A stretch of 64,000 nt of DNA from Streptomyces spiralis. GTDB lineage: Bacteria; Actinomycetota; Actinomycetes; Streptomycetales; Streptomycetaceae. Numbering within the stretch: the first letter of the stretch is position 1; the number at the start of each line of letters is the position of its first letter. This document shows positions 17,394 through 29,771 of this stretch, piece after piece. The notes below the pieces were generated by a model. The model was not told where the DNA came from. It saw only the letters and a program-made list of their open reading frames with translations, and searched no databases. The translations under genes were made by a program, and so were the position numbers. The stretch lies in assembly GCF_014654675.1 (NCBI RefSeq), contig NZ_BNBC01000011.1, positions 1-64,000 of the forward strand, in the 5' to 3' direction.

Positions 17394-18176
17394 TCACCGG
17401 GAGGTGAGGACGTCGGCGAGCCGGTCGGCGAACGCCTCGGGCTGCTCGACGGCCCCGATGTGCCCGCCCGGGAACTCGACGAAGCCGGCGCCGTACCGCT
17501 CGGCGAGGAAGACGGCCGTCCGGTGGAGGAGCTGACCGCGGGAGCCGACGCCGGCGGCGAGGGTGAGAGGGGCGGCCGGAGGGACCGCGGACGGCACGTA
17601 CGAGGTGAACTGGCGCAGCACATGGGCCAGGAAGAGGGCCATCGGCGAGGACAGCTCCTCCTCACGGGTCAGGGGCCGGCCCTCGGGGGCGCCGTCCTCA
17701 ACGGTCCGTTCCGTCAGCACGGCGGCCATCCGCGCTCCGGCGGCCTGCGGCCCCGCCGCGCGATAGGCGTCGTACACCTCCCGGAAGCGCTCCCGCTGCC
17801 GGGCCCCGTCCGGCAGCACCGCCACGCACGGAGGCTCGTGGGCGACGACGTGCCGCAGCCGCTCGGGGTGCCGGGCCAGCAGGTCCAGGGCGGCGACACT
17901 GCCGGAGCTGGTGCCGAGGACGTACGCCGACTCGCCCTCGGGGAGCACCGCGTCGAGCACCCGTCGCGCCCCGTCGCTCCACTCCTCGGCCCGCTGATCG
18001 GCGACGGGCAGCCCGAGCCGGCCGTGGGCCAGGCCGAGCGGGTCGTACGTGACGACGGTGAACCGGCGGGCCAGGCGCCGCGTCATCGGCTCCAACCCCA
18101 TGGGGTGCCCGGCCCCGCCGGGAAAGAGGAGCAGCACGGGCCCCGTGCCGCACACGTCGTAGTACAGGTCGCTCAT
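17394..18176 (-). CDS. Alpha/beta hydrolase, TetR-linked
   Basis: The 260-residue protein is an alpha/beta hydrolase: VLLLFPGGAGHPMG forms the oxyanion region (GG instead of the common HG), YVLGTSSGSVAALDLL near residue 95 carries the nucleophile serine in GTSSGS, and FPGGHIGAVEQPEAFA provides the C-terminal histidine. It starts four bases after the stop of the TetR gene, so both are one transcript and the hydrolase is most likely under control of that repressor. The substrate is unknown; the family includes esterases and proline iminopeptidase-like enzymes. Confidence 0.85.
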   Translation of the reverse strand: MSDLYYDVCGTGPVLLLFPGGAGHPMGLEPMTRRLARRFTVVTYDPLGLAHGRLGLPVADQRAEEWSDGARRVLDAVLPEGESAYVLGTSSGSVAALDLLARHPERLRHVVAHEPPCVAVLPDGARQRERFREVYDAYRAAGPQAAGARMAAVLTERTVEDGAPEGRPLTREEELSSPMALFLAHVLRQFTSYVPSAVPPAAPLTLAAGVGSRGQLLHRTAVFLAERYGAGFVEFPGGHIGAVEQPEAFADRLADVLTSR

Positions 18177-18180
18177 GTCG

Positions 18181-18756
18181 TCAGCGTTCCTCTCGCGGCC
18201 AGTGGGTGAGCGCCGTGTGCAGGGCGTCGACGGCCTTGTCCCACGAGGCGTCCACGTCCCGCGGCGCGGCGAAGCCGCCGGTGGCCTCCAGGGCGCAGTA
18301 GCCGTGGAAGGTGCTGCGCAGCAGGCGGACGGCGTCGGTGAGGTCGGGTTCGTCCAGGCCGTAGGCGCGCAGCATGCTGTAGGTGATGCCGGCGGTGCGG
18401 CGCATGGCGGGGGAGTCGGCGACGAGGGTCTGGTCGATCCGGATCTGGGTGGCCGCGTACCGGCCGGGGTGGCGGTGGGCGTACTCCCGGTAGGCACCGG
18501 CGAACGCGGCCAGCGCGTCCTTCCCGGCCCGGCCCGCCACGGCGGCGGCGATCCGGTCGATCATCTCCCCGCCGGCGAACAGGGCGAGCCGGGTGCGCAG
18601 TTCCTTCAGGTTCCTGACGTGCGAGTACAGGCTCGCGTCCTTCACCCCGAAACCGCGCGCCAGCGCGGACAGCGTGACGTTCTCGAACCCCACCTCGTCG
18701 GCCATCTCGGCGGCGGCCGCGACCAGCCGCTCGACACTGACACCGGCTCGGCCCAC
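18181..18756 (-). CDS. TetR/AcrR-family transcriptional regulator
   Basis: The 191-residue protein has the N-terminal TetR helix-turn-helix, LSALARGFGVKDASLYSHVRN around residues 28-50, and a C-terminal helical ligand domain of the TetR_C (WHG-like) kind with RLLRSTFHGYCALEATGGF. It is followed after four bases by the hydrolase gene. The GTG at 18756 has AGGAGGAGG upstream and two overlapping palindromes just before that, so the protein probably represses its own operon and is released by a substrate or product of the hydrolase (inference). Confidence 0.88.
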   Translation of the reverse strand: MGRAGVSVERLVAAAAEMADEVGFENVTLSALARGFGVKDASLYSHVRNLKELRTRLALFAGGEMIDRIAAAVAGRAGKDALAAFAGAYREYAHRHPGRYAATQIRIDQTLVADSPAMRRTAGITYSMLRAYGLDEPDLTDAVRLLRSTFHGYCALEATGGFAAPRDVDASWDKAVDALHTALTHWPREER

Positions 18757-18774
18757 GGGCGCCGCCTCCTCCTG

Positions 18775-18800
18775 CCTAGAGCCTCTAGGCTAGAGCCTAG
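18775..18800. promoter_or_regulatory. Double overlapping palindrome, probable TetR operator
   Basis: Two perfect palindromes overlap: CCTAGAG-C-CTCTAGG at 18775-18789 and CTAGGCT-AG-AGCCTAG at 18785-18800. They sit immediately upstream of the ribosome binding site of the TetR gene, where a repressor bound as a dimer pair would block transcription. The half-site CTAG(A/G)GCC is repeated. This is the strongest operator candidate in the window, although binding is inferred from position only. Confidence 0.7.
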
Positions 18801-18848
18801 TGCACCTGGGCGGCAGGAGGAGACGCCTCGAGGGCGGGCCAGGAACCG

Positions 18849-21758
<2,910 letters not shown>

Positions 21759-22640
21759 TCAGCCCTTGATACCGGTCTGCGCGATCCCCTGCACCAGCCA
21801 GCGCTGGAGGAAGAGGAAGACGAACAGCAGGGGCAGGATGGAAATGGCGGTGGCCATGAAGATCAGGTGGTAGTTGACCGTCTGGTTCGTCATGTACGAG
21901 GACAGTGCGACCTGGACGGTCCAGGCGCTGGGGTCCTGGCCGATGACCAGTGGCCACAGGAACGAGTTCCAGCCGTTGATGAAGGTGATGGTGGCGATGG
22001 CCGCGAAGAAGTTCAGCGAGTTCGGGACGACGACGCGCCAGTAGGCGCCCCAGTAGCCGAGACCGTCCACCCGTGCGGCCTCCTCGAGCTCCTTCGGGAA
22101 CCCCAGGAAGTACTGCCGGAACAGGAAGCAGGTGAAGCCGGTGAACAGGCCCGGGATGATCAGGCCCCGGTAGCTGTCCACCCAGCCGAGGGACGACACC
22201 AGCACGAAGCTGGGAACGAAGGTGACGGCGGTCGGGACCATCAGGGTGAACAGGACGCCGTAGAAGACCTTGTTGGCGTGCCGGTACGGGATGCGGGCCA
22301 GGCCGTAGCCGGCCAGCGAGCAGACGAACAGTGTGCCGGCCGTGTGCAGCACGGCCACGATCAGCGAGTTCACCATCGACTGGCCGAAGTCGACCGTCAC
22401 GTCCCGGAACGGCTCGGTGATGTTGCCCCACTGGATGTGAGTGGGGAAGAACTTCCAGTTCTCGCCGGTGATCTCGGGATCGGTGGAGAAGGCATTGCGG
22501 ATCAGGATGTAGAAGGGGACGAGGAACAGGACGGCGGCAAGGCCCGTGGCGAGGTAGAGGCCGGAGGAGCTCATCACTCCGCCACCGCGCCTCGTGCGGC
22601 GTGGCTTCCCGGCCTCGGGCGTGGTCGTGGTCGTGGTCAC
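21759..22640 (-). CDS. Carbohydrate ABC transporter permease (MalG type)
   Basis: The 293-residue membrane protein has six predicted helices and the permease EAA loop in LEEAARVDGLGYWGAYWRVVVPNS, the signature of CUT1-family MalG-like permeases. It forms the channel together with the other permease gene. The GTG at 22640 overlaps the stop of the preceding permease gene by four bases, giving translational coupling. The N-terminus is a run of threonines (from GTGGTC repeats). The beta-galactosidase gene starts 13 bases after its stop. No ATPase gene is present here, so the transporter presumably uses a shared MsiK-type ATPase, as is general for CUT1 systems in Streptomyces. Confidence 0.9.
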   Translation of the reverse strand: MTTTTTTPEAGKPRRTRRGGGVMSSSGLYLATGLAAVLFLVPFYILIRNAFSTDPEITGENWKFFPTHIQWGNITEPFRDVTVDFGQSMVNSLIVAVLHTAGTLFVCSLAGYGLARIPYRHANKVFYGVLFTLMVPTAVTFVPSFVLVSSLGWVDSYRGLIIPGLFTGFTCFLFRQYFLGFPKELEEAARVDGLGYWGAYWRVVVPNSLNFFAAIATITFINGWNSFLWPLVIGQDPSAWTVQVALSSYMTNQTVNYHLIFMATAISILPLLFVFLFLQRWLVQGIAQTGIKG

Positions 22641-23602
22641 TTGGAGTCCTCGCCCCTTCCGAAGCCCATGATCCGGCCCTGGAACAGGGTGACGAGGCAG
22701 ATCAGGAGCGTGAGGATCACGGCGCCGGCGCTGCCCTTGCCGTAGTTCTGGTCCTGTCCGAGGGCGGTGTAGTAGAGCTCGACGAGGGGCGGACGTCCCC
22801 AGGTCGTCTTGGACAGCAGATTGAAGAACTCGTCGAAGGCCTGGTAGGCGGCCACGATCAGCAGCAGGATCACGGCCGTCGAAGTGGCACGCAGCTGCGG
22901 CAGCGTGATGTACCAGAAGGTCTGCAGGCCGCGCCTGGCGCCGTCGATGGCGGCGGCCTCGTACAGCTCCCGTGGGATGTTCTGCAACGCGGCCAGGAAA
23001 AGGATCATGTAGAAACCGGACTGCAGCCACAGGCGGGCGGTGACGATGACCAGCCAGTACCACGGCGGGCTGGGGTCGGCGAGCCAGGCGGTGTTGTCCA
23101 CACCGAACAGACCGAGGACGGTGTTCGCCAGACCGAAGCGCACCCCGTTGAAGATCGACATCTTCCAGATCAGCGAGGCGGCGACGTAACTGCATGCCGT
23201 CGGCAGGAAGAACACCGACCGGAAGAAGGCCCGCATGAACCTCAGCCGGTTCACCAGCAGCGCCAGGCCCAGTGAGAGCGCCCATGTCGTGGGCACGATG
23301 AACAGGGCGAAGACGGTGAAGGTGACGAGCGAGCCGGTGAAGTTGCTGTCCGTCAGGATCTCCCGGTAGTTGCCCAGGCCGACGAAGTCGCTGGGCGTGA
23401 CCGTGAACCGGGCCTCGAAGAAGCTGAGGTAGACGCTCCAGCCGATGGGAACGTAGACGAAGACGATCAGCCCGATGAGGAACGGGCTGGTGAAGAGCCA
23501 GAAGTTGAAGGTGCTGCTGCCCCGCAGCCCCCGCCGCGGCCTGGCCGGGGAGGCCTCGGCCGGGGCGGGGCCCGCCAGGCCACGCGTCGTGGTCGTCGAC
23601 AT
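22637..23602 (-). CDS. Carbohydrate ABC transporter permease (MalF type)
   Basis: The 321-residue protein is the partner permease with six membrane helices; it shows FNFWLFTSPFLIGLIVFVYVPIGWSVYLSFFE and FMRAFFRSVFFLPTACSY, and the EAA loop in PRELYEAAAIDGARRGLQTFWYITLPQL. It sits 20 bases behind the binding-protein gene and overlaps the second permease gene. The ATG at 23602 follows a short GGAT site. Substrate specificity cannot be read from the sequence, but location with lacZ points to a beta-galactoside or galacto-oligosaccharide. Confidence 0.9.
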   Translation of the reverse strand: MSTTTTRGLAGPAPAEASPARPRRGLRGSSTFNFWLFTSPFLIGLIVFVYVPIGWSVYLSFFEARFTVTPSDFVGLGNYREILTDSNFTGSLVTFTVFALFIVPTTWALSLGLALLVNRLRFMRAFFRSVFFLPTACSYVAASLIWKMSIFNGVRFGLANTVLGLFGVDNTAWLADPSPPWYWLVIVTARLWLQSGFYMILFLAALQNIPRELYEAAAIDGARRGLQTFWYITLPQLRATSTAVILLLIVAAYQAFDEFFNLLSKTTWGRPPLVELYYTALGQDQNYGKGSAGAVILTLLICLVTLFQGRIMGFGRGEDSK

Positions 23603-23622
23603 GTCGTGATCCGTCCGCCGGC

Positions 23623-24888
23623 CTATCCGAAGAGCTTCTTCAGCTCGGCGTTCACCGTCTTGTCGCACTTGTCGAGGGCGGCCTCCGGGTCACCGTTCTT
23701 GCGGACGCAGTCGGCGAAGACGTTCTCCGTCGCGGTGATCATGGCCTGGGTCCAGCCGATCCGGTCGAAGTGGCCGTACTCGTCGAACAGCTTCACGCCC
23801 TCGGCCGGCAGGCCCGACTTCAGCTTGGTGGCGGACCGGGCGATGGAGGTGCGCGGCGGGATGTGGAAGCCGTAGGACAGAGCCCAGTCCTCCTGGTACT
23901 TCTTCTGGTCGATCCACAGCCACTTCACGTACTCCTTGGCCGCGTCGACGTTCGCGCTCTTGGCGTTGACGAAGACCGACCAGCCGCCGTTGTAGACGGA
24001 GGGCTTCCCGGCGGCGCCGACCTTCGGGAACGGCATGACGCCGAGGTCGTCGCCGAGGGTCTGCTGGAACTGCGGCATCGCCCACATGCCGCAGAACTGG
24101 ATGGCGCACAGGCCCTGATTGAGCGCGGAGGGGTCCCAGTAGTCGGCCGGGGCGTCCAGCAGCAGGTCGCCGCTGGTGAAGAGCTTGCGCAGCTGCTTCA
24201 GGCCCTCGACGACGCCGTCCGTGTGGTAGGCGATCTTGTTGTCGTCGGTGAGGGTGTCGGCGCCGGCCGAGTAGAACAGCGGCTGGATGACGGCGTGCAG
24301 GTCGTTGCCGAGGAAGACGCCCTTGACCTTGTCGGTGGTGAGCTTGGCGGCGGCCTCGATCAGCTCGTCCAGGGTCGTGGGCGGCTCTATGTTCGCCTTC
24401 TCCAGCATCGACTTCCGGTAGAAGAAGAACTGCGGGTCGTCGATCATGCGGATGCCGTAGATCTTGCCGTCCACCGTGTGCGAGGCGATGTCCGCCTGGT
24501 TGAAGTCGTCCTTGACCGGCTCGATGAGGTCGGTCAGGTCGGCCACCTGGCCGCTCTTGATGAGCTGGTACTGCGGGTGGAACTCGAACACGTCCGGCGC
24601 GTTCTTGGTGAGCAGGCTCGCGAAGAGCTTGCTCTCGAAGTTCGACCCGGTGATCCACTGCGTGGTCACATGGGCGCCCTTGTAGGCGGCGGCGTACCGC
24701 TTGACCGCCTGCTCGGTCCCCGCCTCACCGTAGGCGTGGAACATCTGGGCGAGGTTCTTGCCCGACCCGCTCCCTCCGCCCCGGCCGTTGTTGCTGCCGC
24801 AGGCGGCGAGCGTGCCGGCGGCGGCCAGGCCCGCGGCGGCCCGGAGGATCGATCGACGGTCCCAATTGCTGCTGCTCAGTGCCGGCAT
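23623..24888 (-). CDS. Extracellular sugar-binding lipoprotein of an ABC transporter
   Basis: The 421-residue protein starts with a twin-arginine-like lipoprotein signal (NWDRRSILRAAAGLAAAGTLAACGS), with the lipobox LAAC giving Cys near residue 30, so it should be anchored outside the membrane. The mature part has the type-1 solute-binding fold (VFEFHPQYQLIKSGQVADLTD, and FCGMWAMPQFQQTLGDDLGV near residue 260). It captures an extracellular sugar and delivers it to the two permeases. It is the first gene of the operon; the promoter and probable operator lie between 24889 and 25119. Confidence 0.92.
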   Translation of the reverse strand: MPALSSSNWDRRSILRAAAGLAAAGTLAACGSNNGRGGGSGSGKNLAQMFHAYGEAGTEQAVKRYAAAYKGAHVTTQWITGSNFESKLFASLLTKNAPDVFEFHPQYQLIKSGQVADLTDLIEPVKDDFNQADIASHTVDGKIYGIRMIDDPQFFFYRKSMLEKANIEPPTTLDELIEAAAKLTTDKVKGVFLGNDLHAVIQPLFYSAGADTLTDDNKIAYHTDGVVEGLKQLRKLFTSGDLLLDAPADYWDPSALNQGLCAIQFCGMWAMPQFQQTLGDDLGVMPFPKVGAAGKPSVYNGGWSVFVNAKSANVDAAKEYVKWLWIDQKKYQEDWALSYGFHIPPRTSIARSATKLKSGLPAEGVKLFDEYGHFDRIGWTQAMITATENVFADCVRKNGDPEAALDKCDKTVNAELKKLFG

Positions 24889-25119
24889 GCTGACGTCCTT
24901 GTCTCGATTGCGGCTGCGGTGTGGCGGGACGTTATTCTTCGGCTAAGCCTTCGGCAAGGGGTTGGACGAAGTCTGTTCGAAGCGTTGCGGACGGTTCGTG
25001 ATACCGAACGCGCCCAGGGCACACGAGAGTCGAGGGCCGCCGGGTCAGGGTGTCCGGCGGCGGGGGAGGGGTGGCTGCCCGGCCGCGGGGGAGGGGGTGC
25101 TGCGGCCCGGCGGTACCCG
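24889..25119 (-). promoter_or_regulatory. Promoter and operator region of the sugar/beta-galactosidase operon
   Basis: In the 231 bases between the ROK gene and the binding-protein gene there is an AT-containing patch GTTATTCTTCGG and a site at 24937-24955 where CTTCGGC is repeated directly around a GGCTAAGCC palindrome (24941-24949). The same core, GGCTTAG, also occurs upstream of the ROK gene near 26434. Position and repeat make it a candidate ROK operator controlling both promoters. Confidence 0.5.
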
Positions 25120-26382
25120 TCAGGAAGGTGGCGCGGTACGGCTCCTGGCGGAGCCGGCGTTGCGCTTGTGGTTCCTCTGGCCGACCGACTGCAACGCGCC
25201 CTCGAGCGCGAACGTGGCCGCGCCCAGGCACACGGGGTCGGTGGGGATCGGCGAGAGGACGATCTCGGTGGCGGCGTACGGCCGCTTCAGCGCGTGCTGG
25301 GCGACGGTCTCGCGCACCTCGTGCAGCAGCGGCTCGCCGAGCGTGGCCGCGACCCAGCTGCTGAGCACGACCACCTCGGGGTTGAGGAGGTTCACCAGGT
25401 CGGCGATGGCCGCGCCGAGGTAACGGGCGGTGTCGCGGACGACCTTGACGGCCACCGGGTCGTCGGCGGCGACACCCCGGGCCAGCGCGTCGATGGTGGC
25501 CGTCTGGTCCCCGGGGTGCAGCAGCGGGCTCCGCGGGCTCAGTTCGCGCAGGTTCAGCATGATGCCGGGGGCGCCGACGTACGTCTCCACACACCCGTGG
25601 TTGCCGCAGTGGCACAACCGGCCGTCGAGCACGAGCGTGGTGTGGCCCCACTCGCCGGCGCTGTTGCTGACGCCCCGGTGCAGTCCGCCGCCCAGCGCCA
25701 GCCCGGCGCCCACGCCGGTGCCGAGGTTGACCACCACCGCGTCCCCCCGCCCCCGCGCGGCCCCGAACCACAGCTCGGCGACCGCGCAGGCGCGCAGCGG
25801 GTTGTCCAGGTAGAGCGGATGGGCGATGTGCTCGGCGAGCAGGTCGAGGAGCGGTACGTCGTGCCAGTCCCAGTTGGGCGCGTACTCGGCGATGCCGGTG
25901 TCGCGGTCCACCTGGCCCGGCACGCTCACGCCGACACCCAGTACCCGGGCGCCCTCCACCCCGGCCTGCGCCACCACCGAGCCGACGGCGGCGGCGACAT
26001 GGCCGACCACCTGCTCGGGGCGGCTCTCGCCGGGCCGCATGTCCTCGTCGGCGCGGGCCAGGACGTTCAGCGCCAGGTCGAACAGCTCGACCCTGACATA
26101 CGTCTCCGCGATGTCCACGCCGATCAGCGCGCCGCCCGCGGAATCGACGGCCACCAGGCCGCGCGGCCGGCCGCCCGCCGAGTCCTCGAACCCCACCTCG
26201 GTGATCATGCGCAGGTCCAGCAGCTCGCCGACGAGCGTGGCGACCGTGGCGAGGCTGAGCCCGGTGGCGGCCGCCAGTTCCTGGCGGGACGTGGGCGACC
26301 GGGCGATGATCTGGCGCAGCACCTCGTAGCGGTTCGCGGTGCGAATGTCCCGTGACGTGCGCTTCACTGCGTCTGCCCCCAT
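25120..26382 (-). CDS. ROK-family transcriptional repressor
   Basis: The 420-residue protein has an N-terminal winged helix (SRQELAAATGLSLATVATLVGELLDLRMITEVG) followed by a ROK sugar-kinase-like domain: VNLGTGVGAGLALGGGLHRG near residue 230 and the zinc-binding CHCGNHGCVETYVG near residue 277. In this family the sugar or sugar phosphate releases the protein from DNA. It is directly upstream of, and in the same direction as, the sugar transporter and lacZ genes, and so is very probably their local repressor. The start ATG at 26382 has only a modest ribosome binding site (GGAG upstream). Confidence 0.9.
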   Translation of the reverse strand: MGADAVKRTSRDIRTANRYEVLRQIIARSPTSRQELAAATGLSLATVATLVGELLDLRMITEVGFEDSAGGRPRGLVAVDSAGGALIGVDIAETYVRVELFDLALNVLARADEDMRPGESRPEQVVGHVAAAVGSVVAQAGVEGARVLGVGVSVPGQVDRDTGIAEYAPNWDWHDVPLLDLLAEHIAHPLYLDNPLRACAVAELWFGAARGRGDAVVVNLGTGVGAGLALGGGLHRGVSNSAGEWGHTTLVLDGRLCHCGNHGCVETYVGAPGIMLNLRELSPRSPLLHPGDQTATIDALARGVAADDPVAVKVVRDTARYLGAAIADLVNLLNPEVVVLSSWVAATLGEPLLHEVRETVAQHALKRPYAATEIVLSPIPTDPVCLGAATFALEGALQSVGQRNHKRNAGSARSRTAPPS

Positions 26383-26486
26383 CTCCTCGCCGAGACCGTC
26401 GCAAGGCTATGGCCTGCGGCGGCCGTTCGACAAGGGCTTAGGAAAGGGGCTGTAGAAAGCCTCAGGCCCGCCGCGGAGGTTCTTCG

Positions 26487-28016
<1,530 letters not shown>

Positions 28017-29384
28017 ATGGGCAGCCGTACCGCGCTGGTCGAGGATCTGATGGAGCGCTTTCCGCATGTGCCGCGGGAGGCCGTCTTCAAGGAGGACCTG
28101 CTGCGGGGCGGGGTGGCCTTCGACCCCTCCGCGCTGAGCGACAACGAGAGCGGCGAGGTCAAGCCGAAGTCGTACTTCATCTTCTCCTTCGACCACGGCA
28201 CCCTGCCCGAGCTGGGCGAGGCCGCGCTCAGGCGCCCGCCGGAGGAGATCATCCTCACCGGCGGGCCGTACGACCTGCGGCGCACCGTCGTCTCCGTTCG
28301 GGTGAATCCCGCCTCGCCCTACCGCGTGGCCGCCGACGACGAGGGCCTGCTCGGGCTCTACCTCGACGGCCGGCGCATCGCCGACGTCGGGGTGCCGCCC
28401 ATGCCGGAGTACTACCGGCACACCCTCGCCAACGGGAAGTCCGTCATGGAGGTGGCCCCCACCATCCAGTGGGGCTACCTGATCTACCTGACCGTCTTCC
28501 GGGTCTGCCAGTACTTCGGTGCCAAGGAGGAGTGCCAGTACTGCGACATCAACCACAACTGGCGCCAGCACAAGGCCGCCGGCCGGCCCTACACGGGCGT
28601 GAAGGACGTCGAGGAGGTCCTCGAAGCCCTGGAGATCATCGACCGGTACGACACCCAGAAGGCGTCCACCGCGTACACGCTGACCGGCGGCGCGATCACG
28701 TCCAAGGTGGCGGGCCGCGACGAGGCCGACTTCTACGGCCACTACGCCAAGGCCATCGAGGAGCGCTTCCCCGGCCGCTGGATCGGCAAGGTCGTCGCCC
28801 AGGCGCTGCCCAAGGACGACGTGCAGCGGTTCAAGGACTACGGCGTGCAGATCTACCACCCCAACTTCGAGGTGTGGGACCGGCGCCTGTTCGAGCTGTA
28901 CTGCCCCGGCAAGGAGCGCTACGTCGGCCGTGACGAGTGGCACCGCCGCATCCTGGACTCCGCGGACGTCTTCGGCGCGCGCAACGTGATCCCCAACTTC
29001 GTCGCGGGCGTGGAGATGGCCGAGCCGTTCGGCTTCACCACCGTCGACGAGGCCATCGCCTCCACCACCGAGGGCCTGCGCTTCTTCATGTCGCACGGCA
29101 TCACGCCCCGCTTCACCACCTGGTGCCCGGAGCCCACCACCCCGCTCGGCAAGGCCAACCCGCAGGGCGCGCCGCTGGAGTACCACATCCGGCTGCTGGA
29201 GGCCTACCGCGCCACCATGGACGACTTCGGCCTCTCCTCGCCCCCCGGCTACGGCCCGCCCGGCCCCGGCCGCGCCGTCTTCTCGGTCAGCTCCTTCATG
29301 GACAGCCTGCCTGCGGACGACGCGGCGGACGAGGTGGCGGACGACACGGCGCGCGAGAAGGAGACGGCGCCGGAAGGCGCGTAG
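28017..29384 (+). CDS. Radical SAM protein with unusual cysteine spacing
   Basis: The 455-residue protein resembles radical SAM enzymes: a lead domain to about residue 145, then CQYFGAKEECQYCDINHNW with Cys164, Cys173 and Cys176, spacing C-x8-C-x2-C instead of the usual C-x3-C-x2-C, and a barrel with TAYTLTGGAITSK, GKVVAQALPKDDVQRFKDYGVQIYHPN and GARNVIPNFVAGVEM. The C-terminal 40 residues are Pro and Asp/Glu rich. Three cysteines would still bind a cluster, and a TGGA motif like the SAM-binding GGE supports the class. The substrate is unknown. ATG 28017 has AGGAGGAG nine bases before it. It diverges from aldO. Confidence 0.75.
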   Translation: MGSRTALVEDLMERFPHVPREAVFKEDLLRGGVAFDPSALSDNESGEVKPKSYFIFSFDHGTLPELGEAALRRPPEEIILTGGPYDLRRTVVSVRVNPASPYRVAADDEGLLGLYLDGRRIADVGVPPMPEYYRHTLANGKSVMEVAPTIQWGYLIYLTVFRVCQYFGAKEECQYCDINHNWRQHKAAGRPYTGVKDVEEVLEALEIIDRYDTQKASTAYTLTGGAITSKVAGRDEADFYGHYAKAIEERFPGRWIGKVVAQALPKDDVQRFKDYGVQIYHPNFEVWDRRLFELYCPGKERYVGRDEWHRRILDSADVFGARNVIPNFVAGVEMAEPFGFTTVDEAIASTTEGLRFFMSHGITPRFTTWCPEPTTPLGKANPQGAPLEYHIRLLEAYRATMDDFGLSSPPGYGPPGPGRAVFSVSSFMDSLPADDAADEVADDTAREKETAPEGA

Positions 29385-29771
29385 GAAGGCGAGGGACGGC
29401 GCGTAGGAAAGGACGGGACAGCTCGGGAAGGGGACGGCGGCGGGCCGGGCGCCGGTGCGGGTTTCCGGGCACCGTGAGCCGGATGCGGCGCCGATCCGTA
29501 TCACGGACATGACGGAGCGGAGCCGGGGGCGGCGGCGCGTGTCACGGCATCGGAATATGCGGCTCGTCATCGGAATACGCGGCTTGTCAGCCGTGTCGGG
29601 ACGTGCGAAGCTCGGGCCCTGCCGCTAGGCCGCACCCCAACTCCGCTGTGAACTAGGGTCTTTCGTTTGGATCAGGCCGGATCAGGGAGCGGTGCCAGGG
29701 CCCGCGAGCCCGGCATGATCCGAACGAGGGGCCCTAGGTCAGTCGACCTCGCCCGTGGACGCAGGAGACCC
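29385..29771 (+). other. Gene-free region before the sigma-like fusion gene
   Basis: These 387 bases contain a tandem pair of 20-bp units, CATCGGAATATGCGGCTCGT at 29548-29567 and a copy with two changes at 29568-29587, and the MITE-like palindrome at 29653-29737. A promoter for the downstream gene must lie between or within these elements. I see no gene. Confidence 0.45.
29653..29737. mobile_element. MITE-like 85-bp palindromic element
   Basis: CTAGGGTCTTTCGTTTGGATCA at 29653-29674 is the inverted counterpart of TGATCCGAACGAGGGGCCCTAG at 29716-29737 (18 of 22 bases pair). The 41 bases between are GC-rich. Each arm ends in CTAG, a palindrome that could be a target site, and the arm sequence is reminiscent of the terminal repeats of IS5-type elements in Streptomyces from memory. 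It is therefore a candidate miniature inverted-repeat element without a transposase; it lies 35 bases before a start codon and may act as a transcriptional barrier. Confidence 0.5.

Noticed and set aside
24889..25119. Second small gene between the ROK repressor and the binding protein
   Set aside because: Frames there lack starts with ribosome binding sites, and the region is better explained as promoter and operator.
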